A stretch of 64,000 bases of DNA, taken from Alloalcanivorax profundimaris. GTDB lineage: Bacteria; Pseudomonadota; Gammaproteobacteria; Pseudomonadales; Alcanivoracaceae. Shown piece by piece: positions 57,368-64,000 of the stretch (position 1 is its first letter; each line of letters begins with the position of its first letter). Location of the stretch: contig NZ_JABJWH010000001.1 of assembly GCF_015265435.1 (NCBI RefSeq), forward strand, positions 62,001 to 126,000, in the 5' to 3' direction. The translations under genes and the position numbers were made by a program. The notes beneath the pieces were generated by a model. It ran no database searches. It was not told the DNA's origin and saw only the letters and a program-made list of their open reading frames with translations.

Positions 57368-57444
57368 GCAGGATGCAGGATACAGGATGAAAGGGCAGGC
57401 TTCGTGCCCCCCCTGTTCCTGTATCCTGCATCCTGAATCCTGAA
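57368..57444. repeat. heptameric repeats as inverted arms (GGATGCA type)
   Basis: GGATGCA, GGATACA and GGATGAA units (57368-57389) are inverted as TCCTGTA, TCCTGCA and two TCCTGAA (57417-57444), with a ~27-nt loop, in the pgi-algC gap. Same unit family as at 27.6 kb but more compact. Confidence 0.82.
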
Positions 57445-57461
57445 TCGAGCCGCGAAGCGGC

Positions 57462-59120
57462 TTAGGTTTGTTGTTGGCGGACGTAGCCGGCCAGCGCTCG
57501 GGTGGAGGCGTCCAGGCCGTCGCTGCCCTCGCCGTTCTCCAGTACCCGGATCATATCCTTGGCGATTTTCTTGCCCATTTCCACACCCCACTGGTCGAAA
57601 GGGTTGATGCCCCACAGCACCGCCTGCACGAACACCTTGTGCTCGTAGAGCGCCACCAGCGCGCCCAGGTGATACGGCGTCAGTTCGTCCATAAGGAGGG
57701 TGGTGCTGGGCTGGTTGCCCCGGTAGCGCTTGTAGGCCGGGGTGTCGCCGCCCTCCTCCAGGGCCCGGTCGCCCAGGGCCAGCAGGCGCGATTGCGCCAG
57801 GCAGTTGGCCAGGGTCAGGGTGTGCTGCTCCTCCAGGGGCTGCAGTTCGGCGCTGTTGCCATTGCGGCCATGGCGGGCGGCGGCGATGAACTCACAGGCC
57901 ACCGGCTGGGTGCCCTGGTGCAGCAGCTGATAGAAAGCGTGCTGGGCGTTCGGCCCCACCTCGCCCCAGATCACCGGGCAGGTATGGTAGTCCACCAGCT
58001 CGCCGTCCCGGTCCACGGACTTGCCGTTGGATTCCATCTCCAGCTGCTCCACGTACGCCGGCCAGTGCTTGAGGCGACCGTCGTAGGGCAGCACCGCGCG
58101 GGCGGTGATGTCCAGGTAGTTCAGGTTCCACACGTCGATCAGGCCCATGAGCACCGGCAGGTTGGCCTCCCAGGGCGCCTCGCGGAAGTGCCGGTCCAGG
58201 TCGTGGGCGCCGGCCAGCAACTCGCGAAAACCGTCCATGCCGATGGTCAACGCGATCGGCAGGCCGATGGTGGACCACAGCGAATAGCGGCCGCCCACCC
58301 ATTCCCAGAACAGCAGCTGGTTGTCCTCGTGGATGCCCCACTCGCTCATACGCTCGGGCATGGCGGACACACCGATGAAGTGGCAGCGCAGCACGGCGCC
58401 GTTGCGGTCCGGGAACGCCTGCTCCAGCCAGTAGCGAGCGGTGGCCGCGTTGCTGAGAGTGTCCACGGTGGTGAAGGATTTCGAGGACAGCACGATCAGG
58501 GTGGTGGCCGGGTTGAGTTCGTCGAGCAGCGGCGCGATCTGGCTGCCATCCATGGACGACACGAAATGCAAGCGCGGGCGCTTGCCCCGGTCCGGCCGGT
58601 GCTCGTGGAGCGCCACCGAGGCCATCAGCGGCCCCAGGTCGGAGCCGCCCACGCCCATGTTGACCACGTCGGTGATGGCATCGCCTTCGCAACCGCGCCA
58701 CTGGCCGGACAGAATTCGCGTGACCATGCGCTCCATGCGCGCCAGCTGGTCGCGCACCGGATCGTCCTCGCCCTCGGCACGGTCCGGCTCACGCAGGCGC
58801 CAGTGCATGGCGGCGCGGCCCTCGGTCCAGTTCACCTCACCGCCCTCGAACAGGCAGCGCATCCAGGCATCCAGTCCGCGGGCGGTGGCCAGACCACGCA
58901 ATTTATCCAGGGTGGCGGGGTCGAGTCGCTGCTTGCTGAAATCGGCGAGCAGACCGCAGGCACTCAGGCTCAGGCGCTGGAAGCGCTCCGGGTCGCCGGC
59001 GAACAGATCCGCCAGGTGCCAGTGGCGGGCCTGGCCGGCGTGCTCGCGCAGGGCCTGGTCGGCATCCCGCTCGGCGTCGGCGTCGTGCAGGGGCAGTTGG
59101 TGCGAGGGGAAGGCGTTCAT
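57462..59120 (-). CDS. pgi: glucose-6-phosphate isomerase
   Basis: A 552-residue enzyme interconverting glucose-6-P and fructose-6-[45 protein letters not shown] and [14 protein letters not shown] are all present, with the catalytic Glu in the [21 protein letters not shown] region. The start overlaps the upstream stop by one base (TGATG). Confidence 0.97.
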   Translation of the reverse strand: MNAFPSHQLPLHDADAERDADQALREHAGQARHWHLADLFAGDPERFQRLSLSACGLLADFSKQRLDPATLDKLRGLATARGLDAWMRCLFEGGEVNWTEGRAAMHWRLREPDRAEGEDDPVRDQLARMERMVTRILSGQWRGCEGDAITDVVNMGVGGSDLGPLMASVALHEHRPDRGKRPRLHFVSSMDGSQIAPLLDELNPATTLIVLSSKSFTTVDTLSNAATARYWLEQAFPDRNGAVLRCHFIGVSAMPERMSEWGIHEDNQLLFWEWVGGRYSLWSTIGLPIALTIGMDGFRELLAGAHDLDRHFREAPWEANLPVLMGLIDVWNLNYLDITARAVLPYDGRLKHWPAYVEQLEMESNGKSVDRDGELVDYHTCPVIWGEVGPNAQHAFYQLLHQGTQPVACEFIAAARHGRNGNSAELQPLEEQHTLTLANCLAQSRLLALGDRALEEGGDTPAYKRYRGNQPSTTLLMDELTPYHLGALVALYEHKVFVQAVLWGINPFDQWGVEMGKKIAKDMIRVLENGEGSDGLDASTRALAGYVRQQQT

Positions 59121-60424
59121 CAGCTTCTCCCGATGCCGTAGTAGGTGAAGCCCTGGCGCGTCACGTACGCCGGGTCGTAGATGTTGCGGCCGTCCAGGAT
59201 CAGGGGCGTGCGCATGGCCGCCTTGAGGTCATCCCAATCCGGGCCCCAGTAGGCCTTCCATTCAGTGACCAGCATCATGGCGTCACTGTCCCGGGCGGCA
59301 TCGTAGGGGTCGTCGTGCAGGGTCAGGGTGCCTTTGTCCCGGGCCCAGGCGGCCAGCTCCGGCAGCGCCAGGGGGTCGTGCACGTGCACGTCCACGCCCT
59401 GGGCCCAGAGCGCCTCGATCAGACGCAACGCCGGACCGTTGTCCACCCGATCGGAACCGGGCTTGAAGGCGGCGCCCCACAGGGTCACCCGGCGCCGGTC
59501 CACCTCGCCTTCGTAATGACGCCAGAACTTACGGAACAGTACTTCCTTCTGGCGCTCGTTGATCTGCAGCACCTGCTCGAGCAACTCAGCGCCCACCCGG
59601 CGCCGGCGCAGAGTGTCGGTAAGGTTCATCACGTCGCGGCTGAAGCCCGGCCCGCCGAACCCGCAACCGGCGTACAGATAAGCTTCGCCGATGCGCGGGT
59701 CGGAGCCCACGCCCTGGCGAATCACATCGATGTCCACGCCCAGTTCCTCGGCCAGCAGCGCCATGTCGTTCATGTAGCTAAGCCGGGTAGCGAGCATGCC
59801 GCTGATCGCCACCTTGGTGAATTCCGCCTCGCGGGGTTGCATCACCTGCAACACGTCCCGGCGCCGGTTGTAGGGGCGCAGGATTTCGCGCATCAGCACT
59901 TCCGCCTCGCGATCATCGCAGCCCAGCAGCAGATGATGGGGGCGGGTGAAGGACGACAGCGCCATGCCTTCCTGCAAGGTGTCGGGCAAGCACACCACCG
60001 GGGTAGCGGCGCCCTGCTCGCGCAGCCGCGCCTGCAGTTCCTCGGTGCTGCCCACCGGGAACACGCTCTGGTTGATCAGAAGGCGCGCGCCGCCGCGCCC
60101 GGCCCAGTCCGCCAGGTGGCCGGCGCGATCCTGGTCGCCGGGCTGCAGGGCCAGGCACACCACCGGCGCCGGTTCGCTCACCGCCGGTTCGCCATTGGGG
60201 TCGGCCAGGCCCGGTTCGTCGGTGCGGCAGTCCAGCCGCCCGGCGCGGCGCTGGGCGGTAACCAGTTCCGCCAGCCCCGGTTCCTGGTAGAGCACCCGGC
60301 CATCGTCCAGGGCCCGGGCCACCCGGCCCGGCGGCAGCCACCAGCGCACCCGGTGGCCGCTTTGCGCGAAGGCGGCGGCGGTGACCATGGCGCACAGGGT
60401 GTCGCCGAACATGTCGATACGCAT
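59120..60424 (-). CDS. UDP-glucose/GDP-mannose dehydrogenase-family protein with altered active site
   Basis: A 434-residue protein aligning by eye over the full length of UDP-glucose dehydrogenases ([50 protein letters not shown]-type end). Key residues differ. The catalytic Cys in the family motif GFGGSCFPKD is Gly here ([10 protein letters not shown]), the neighbouring active-site Asn is replaced (KVAISG), and the N-terminal GxGYVG dinucleotide motif is degraded to [10 protein letters not shown]. The Lys and the Asp are kept. It is probably not a normal four-electron dehydrogenase. It sits between galU and pgi; AAGGAG precedes the ATG. Confidence 0.85.
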   Translation of the reverse strand: MRIDMFGDTLCAMVTAAAFAQSGHRVRWWLPPGRVARALDDGRVLYQEPGLAELVTAQRRAGRLDCRTDEPGLADPNGEPAVSEPAPVVCLALQPGDQDRAGHLADWAGRGGARLLINQSVFPVGSTEELQARLREQGAATPVVCLPDTLQEGMALSSFTRPHHLLLGCDDREAEVLMREILRPYNRRRDVLQVMQPREAEFTKVAISGMLATRLSYMNDMALLAEELGVDIDVIRQGVGSDPRIGEAYLYAGCGFGGPGFSRDVMNLTDTLRRRRVGAELLEQVLQINERQKEVLFRKFWRHYEGEVDRRRVTLWGAAFKPGSDRVDNGPALRLIEALWAQGVDVHVHDPLALPELAAWARDKGTLTLHDDPYDAARDSDAMMLVTEWKAYWGPDWDDLKAAMRTPLILDGRNIYDPAYVTRQGFTYYGIGRS

Positions 60425-60442
60425 TTATGGCTCCTTTGCAAT

Positions 60443-60464
60443 GCGTTCCGCTTTAGCCGCGATT
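60443..60464. repeat. REP remnant spanning the galU stop
   Basis: GCGTTCCGCTTTAGCCGCGA matches the distal part of the insert-bearing REP arm at 55.9 kb and contributes the last codons and stop of galU. Confidence 0.5.
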
Positions 60465-61334
60465 CGCCTGTGCGATCAGATCGCGGGCGGCGCCACCGAT
60501 CTCCGGGTGCTTGAGCGCGTAATGCAGAATCGCTTCCAGATAGCCTTCCTTGCTGCCGCAATCAAAGGTGCGCCCCAGCATGGCGTAGGCCTCCACCGGC
60601 GCCTGCTGGATCAGCGTGGCCAGGGCGTCGGTGAGCTGGATCTCGTCGCCGGCGCCCGGCGGCGTGTTCGCCAGCAGGTCCATGACCCCCGGCGGCAGCA
60701 CATAGCGGCCCACCACGGACAGGTTGGAGGGCGCGTCCTCGCGGGCCGGCTTTTCCACCACGCCGCGCATCGGCGCGCTGTCGCCGGCCGCCGGTGGCGC
60801 GCCGTCCAGGTCGGCGATGCCGTACTTGTGCACCAGCTCGTCGGGCACCTTCTCCACCATGATCTGGGCGGCGCCGCCGTCGTCGAAACGGCGGATCATG
60901 TTGGCCAGATCATTGCCACGGCCGTCGTCGTCCACCAGCACGTCCGGCAGGATCACCACGAACGGCTCGCCGGCCACCGCGTTGCGTGCCTGCCACACCG
61001 CGTGGCCCAGGCCCAGGGGCGGCCCCTGGCGCACGCTGATCACCTGCACGCCCTCGGGTAGCGGCTTGCTCACGGTTTCCAGCAGGTCGGTCTTGCCCTT
61101 GGCTTCGAGCTGGGCTTCCAGCTCCGGATGGCCGTCGAAGAAATTCTCGATGGCGGTCTTGCTGGCGTGGCTGACCAGGATGATCTCGGTAATGCCGGCG
61201 TTGACCGCCTCCTCCACCACGTAATCAATGGCGGGCCGATCCACGATCGGCAGCATTTCCTTCGGGATCGACTTGGAGGCCGGCAGCATGCGGGTTCCAA
61301 ACCCGGCCACCGGAATAACCGCTTTCCTGACCAT
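60453..61334 (-). CDS. galU: UTP-glucose-1-phosphate uridylyltransferase
   Basis: A 293-residue enzyme making UDP-glucose. AVIPVAGFGTRMLPASKSIPKEMLPIVDRP is the nucleotide-binding N-terminus, VILPDVLVDD the metal site. UDP-glucose is the cellulose synthase substrate, matching the bcs genes upstream. AAGGAG lies before the ATG at 61334. The C-terminal few residues are encoded by REP-like DNA. Confidence 0.97.
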   Translation of the reverse strand: MVRKAVIPVAGFGTRMLPASKSIPKEMLPIVDRPAIDYVVEEAVNAGITEIILVSHASKTAIENFFDGHPELEAQLEAKGKTDLLETVSKPLPEGVQVISVRQGPPLGLGHAVWQARNAVAGEPFVVILPDVLVDDDGRGNDLANMIRRFDDGGAAQIMVEKVPDELVHKYGIADLDGAPPAAGDSAPMRGVVEKPAREDAPSNLSVVGRYVLPPGVMDLLANTPPGAGDEIQLTDALATLIQQAPVEAYAMLGRTFDCGSKEGYLEAILHYALKHPEIGGAARDLIAQANRG

Positions 61335-61441
61335 GAAGACTCCTTTGCAACAAAAACGCGGGGCCCCGTGCCCCCTTTCCCCATTATGGAACCAGGAGAG
61401 CCGCCCGGCGTTCCGAACCGAAGTCGCGCCTCCCGGCCTAA

Positions 61442-62506
61442 TTACAGTTTTTTACGCTCCAGGACGCCTCGCAGCGGCGCCGGCTGGAACGCCATGCGGC
61501 TGAGCATCAACAGCGAGGCGCTGTAGTAATCGTCGTCCGGTTGCGGCGCCAGCGGAATCGAATCGCCGTTGCCAAGCATCAGCGCGCGCACCGCCAGCCC
61601 ACCCCGGGAAAGCGGAAAATCGGCGCTTTCACCGGTTTCCAGATCGACCCAGGCCGGCGGCCGGGGGCGCATCCAGAAACGGCGCACGCCATCCAGCAGG
61701 GCCACGTCACCGAGCCCCATCCAGTAAAAATACAACGGCACGCGCACCGCTTCGAAGCCGAAGCGCGGCGGCCATTGCTCCGCCAGGCTGAGCGCGCCCT
61801 GCTGATCCAGGCGCACCCAGTCCGGCGGCAGTTTGCGGCCGCCCTTGCGGGCCAGCTCGATCAGACGGATGCCATCGTACATCAAACGCCGCCAGGGACC
61901 GCCCGGGTCCAGCCGCGCGAAGCAGTCCAGCGCCGGCATCACATAATAGGAGGGATTCAGGTTGACGTAACCGTCGTGCTGGAAGCCGGTGCGCCCGGGC
62001 AGCAGCACCTGGTAGCCGCCGTATTCGATGATCAGGTGGCGGCGGATCGCCTCGCGCAGGCGTTCGGAGTCGAGCCGGTAGCGGGGGCGCTCCCAGTGGC
62101 GCCCCGCCAGCTCCAGGGCCCAGGCGATCAGCAGGTCGCCGTCGGTGGCGTTGTTGGGGTCCATGGCGGCCGGGTCGGCGCCGGGGTCGAAGCGCCAGGT
62201 GTAGAGGCCGTCCACCTTGCGGCGCAGATGCTCGCGGGTCCAGTCGTAGAGGGCGTCGAAGCGGTCCGGGTCATCGAAGTACACCGCCATCAGCATGCCC
62301 CAGCCCTGCCCTTCGGTGTGGCTGATGTTGCCGTTGCCGGTGTCCACCACCCGGCCTTCGCGGGTAATGAAGCGGTCTTGATAGGTTCGCCAGCCCGGGT
62401 CGGTGGCGGCGGCGGCCGGTGCGGCCAGGCTCAGTGCCAGCCCGACCAGCGCGCAGAGGAAAGCGGCCAGTGGCGCTCTCGCAACGTCACCATCGTCAAC
62501 AGCCAT
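61442..62506 (-). CDS. bcsZ: cellulose-synthesis-associated endoglucanase (GH8)
   Basis: A 354-residue periplasmic glycoside hydrolase with signal peptide (APLAAFLCALVGLALSLAAPAAAA). The catalytic acid Glu is in SHTEGQGWGMLMAVY, and Asp in NNATDGDLLIAWAL. BcsZ trims nascent cellulose for normal export. It follows bcsD with an 11-bp overlap. The ATG at 62506 has GGAA upstream. Confidence 0.93.
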   Translation of the reverse strand: MAVDDGDVARAPLAAFLCALVGLALSLAAPAAAATDPGWRTYQDRFITREGRVVDTGNGNISHTEGQGWGMLMAVYFDDPDRFDALYDWTREHLRRKVDGLYTWRFDPGADPAAMDPNNATDGDLLIAWALELAGRHWERPRYRLDSERLREAIRRHLIIEYGGYQVLLPGRTGFQHDGYVNLNPSYYVMPALDCFARLDPGGPWRRLMYDGIRLIELARKGGRKLPPDWVRLDQQGALSLAEQWPPRFGFEAVRVPLYFYWMGLGDVALLDGVRRFWMRPRPPAWVDLETGESADFPLSRGGLAVRALMLGNGDSIPLAPQPDDDYYSASLLMLSRMAFQPAPLRGVLERKKL

Positions 62507-62969
62507 AACAGAATTCCAGCGGCCCTTCCGAGTTGGCCTTGAGTACCTGTACCTGCACGGCGCCGTCCCCGCCCTGGTCCCGCAGCCAGGCGTTGTAGGC
62601 CCCGGCCAGCAGCGCCGCCAGCGCGGCGGCCCAGGTATCCTTGGCCGCGCCGTCCAGGCGCGGCCAGGCATCGTGGGCGATCACGATCATGTCCGATTCC
62701 GCGTAGAACTGGCACCAGCCCCAGTCGAGCTCACGCCAGCGGCGGTTCACCGCCGCTTCCAGCCCTTCCAGGGTGTCCTGCTCGTCGATGGGCAGATCCG
62801 AAGCGATCTTGGCGCCCAGGTGGCCGAAGAACGCCAGCATTTCCTCGCTGCCAGCGCTGGCGTTGAGCTCCTCCACCAGGGCCGTCATGAACAGCCGCCA
62901 CTGGCCGCTGAACTGCCGCCCCCGGTAGTACTCCAGGCTGCGCGCCTGGTGGGCGCTCTTCTTATCCAT
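62496..62969 (-). CDS. bcsD: cellulose biosynthesis protein BcsD
   Basis: A 157-residue periplasmic protein with the family pattern (YYRGRQFSGQWRLFMTALVEELNA; FFGHLGAKIASDLPI; LDWGWCQF). In Komagataeibacter, BcsD octamers guide glucan chains into crystalline ribbons; its presence suggests ordered cellulose here. It ends in an unusual FCYGC. The gene starts three bases after the bcsC stop. Confidence 0.9.
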   Translation of the reverse strand: MDKKSAHQARSLEYYRGRQFSGQWRLFMTALVEELNASAGSEEMLAFFGHLGAKIASDLPIDEQDTLEGLEAAVNRRWRELDWGWCQFYAESDMIVIAHDAWPRLDGAAKDTWAAALAALLAGAYNAWLRDQGGDGAVQVQVLKANSEGPLEFCYGC

Positions 62970-62971
62970 GA

Positions 62972-64000
62972 TCAGGGCTCCATGGTGTAAAGCAGGTTGA
63001 TCATCGCTGACGTTTCCGAGTAATCCCCGAACGTATCGTACCCGAGGCTGGTGCCCAGGCTGAACGCCGGCGACAACTGATAGTCCAGGCCCGCGCCCAG
63101 ATTCAGCCCGAAGCCGCTCTCGCTCTCGGCTTCGTAGTACGACGCAGGTGCGACGCCGGCGTCGGCCAGTATATCCAACCACTGCTGCTGCCCCCTCAAC
63201 GTTGGGAAATACGGCGCTTCTTCCACGCTGTAGCTCTGGAAGCCCGGTGACACACGGGCGTTCCAGGTCACCTTGTTATAGCTTTCCTGGTAGGTGATGG
63301 GGAAGGCCAGGCTCACATAGTCCTGCGGGCTGAAGTAGCCGCCGTGGCCGTAGGTGAACTGTCCCCGGTTCTCGTCAAAGCTGCGGTAGTTCAGGTGCAC
63401 GCCGGTCTGCAGCTCGCGCCAGCGCTGGTTGATCGGCTTCACGTAGGCGCCCAGGTTGAACGACGCTTCCTGGTTGTCGTCCACGTTGTGGCCCTGGTAG
63501 CTGTAGAAGCCCAGGTCGCCGTAGGTGCCCACGTCGCCGTTGTCGAAGGCCAGGCCCAGCTCGGCGCCGGTGCGGGTGACGCCGCCCCAGCGGTCGCCGG
63601 TGGCCGGGTCCTCGACGCCGGCGTAGGACAGCAGGCTGTCCTTGACCGCGCGGCGCTGGGCGGTGACCCGGAAGCGGGTGTTGGGCGCCACTTCCGGAGC
63701 CCAGGTCACGCCGCCCACCAGGTTGGTGACCTCGAAGCCGTAGGGGGTGCTGCCGATGTCGGCGCCGAAGCTGCCCTCCTGGTAGCCGAACGCCACCGCC
63801 AGACCGGAATCGGTCTGGTTGCCGGAGGCGGCGGCGCGCTGGTAGGCGCCGGCGCGGGCGGCCACGTCGTTGACCAGTTGGCGCACGGCGGCGCTGCGTG
63901 CCCGGTAGTCGGCCACGTTGTCCGCCGCCAGGGAGAAGTCGCTGGAGCCGAATTCCCGCTCCAGGTACTCGTTGACGAACTGGCGCTGATCCGCGTTGAG
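62972..64000 (-). CDS. bcsC: cellulose synthase outer-membrane subunit BcsC, C-terminal part
   Basis: The frame is open to the right edge of the window (63917-64000 continue in frame), so only the last ~342 residues are present. They form the BcsC beta-barrel domain: alternating amphipathic strands with aromatic girdles (FRVTAQRRAVKDSLLSYAG; FYSYQGHNVDDN; YVSLAFPITYQESYNKVTW) and a C-terminal strand ending in an aromatic-rich LLYTMEP. The missing N-terminal part should be TPR repeats. BcsC exports cellulose across the outer membrane; bcsA/bcsB are expected upstream of the window. Confidence 0.93.
   Translation of the reverse strand, partial: LNADQRQFVNEYLEREFGSSDFSLAADNVADYRARSAAVRQLVNDVAARAGAYQRAAASGNQTDSGLAVAFGYQEGSFGADIGSTPYGFEVTNLVGGVTWAPEVAPNTRFRVTAQRRAVKDSLLSYAGVEDPATGDRWGGVTRTGAELGLAFDNGDVGTYGDLGFYSYQGHNVDDNQEASFNLGAYVKPINQRWRELQTGVHLNYRSFDENRGQFTYGHGGYFSPQDYVSLAFPITYQESYNKVTWNARVSPGFQSYSVEEAPYFPTLRGQQQWLDILADAGVAPASYYEAESESGFGLNLGAGLDYQLSPAFSLGTSLGYDTFGDYSETSAMINLLYTMEP

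Noticed and set aside
61345-61380. Terminator after bcsZ (GC hairpin followed by TTTTTG on the minus strand)
   Set aside because: The stem can be drawn in several weak ways and it lies close to the galU start region; not strong enough to list.

Overview
The window is a GC-rich (about two thirds G+C by eye) gammaproteobacterial chromosome segment packed with start/stop-overlapping genes. The run gyrA-serC-pheA-hisC-tyrA/aroA-cmk-rpsA-ihfB-lapA-lapB-pyrF, the mtaD-ubiG-mupP-yciK block, the ycgN-ycgL-rnd block and the fused TyrA-AroA are organised as in Pseudomonadales/Oceanospirillales. The abundance of lipid-handling genes (lipase plus foldase, acyl-CoA dehydrogenase, FATP-type acyl-CoA synthetase, several putative solute-binding proteins) fits a marine hydrocarbon/lipid degrader such as Alcanivorax or a relative. 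The genus is an inference.

Layout. 0-4 kb: 3' part of a hybrid sensor kinase, then metG. 4.0-5.1 kb: a lower-GC pair of small genes, one a DUF6036-like nucleotidyltransferase, bracketed by a perfect 19-bp direct repeat. 5.2-12.1 kb: a Spy-like periplasmic protein and the complete rsxABCDGE operon, followed by a glycine-zipper protein, nth and a ComEA-like protein. 14-27.5 kb: a long minus-strand housekeeping run from gyrA to pyrF. 27.8-31.3 kb: mtaD, ubiG, mupP, yciK.

31.7-44.8 kb is the most unusual region: two ATGA-coupled solute-binding proteins (SBP-A, SBP-B), an ABC1-family kinase, a TatT-like lipoprotein, a third binding protein (SBP-C), a DctQ-DctM-like fused TRAP permease, an acyl-CoA synthetase on the opposite strand, and a second paralogous fused permease. 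A fourth binding protein (SBP-D) lies at 53.6 kb between a secreted lipase (with its foldase divergent) and an acyl-CoA dehydrogenase. All four binding proteins share four cysteines at nearly fixed spacing. The working hypothesis is a TPR-protein-associated (TatT-type) TRAP system for a hydrophobic carboxylate such as lipase-released fatty acids. This is inferred from context, not shown.

44.8-51.3 kb: small membrane, PilZ and methyltransferase genes, a HIT hydrolase, ycgN/ycgL/rnd, an AbiEi/AbiEii type IV toxin-antitoxin pair with a palindromic promoter, and gpmA. 56-64 kb: algC, pgi, a UDP-glucose dehydrogenase-like protein lacking its catalytic cysteine, galU, and the 3' end of a cellulose synthesis cluster (bcsZ, bcsD, partial bcsC), all on the minus strand. 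Together these make UDP-glucose and use it for cellulose.

Intergenic DNA is seeded with two repeat classes. One is a REP-type palindrome (GTAGGAGCGGCTTCAGCCGC and a compensated GACTTCAGTC variant, some copies with a 15-nt insert in the stem). The other is a set of 7-bp-period repeats, mostly arranged as inverted arms. No rRNA, tRNA, CRISPR array, insertion sequence or prophage was recognised.
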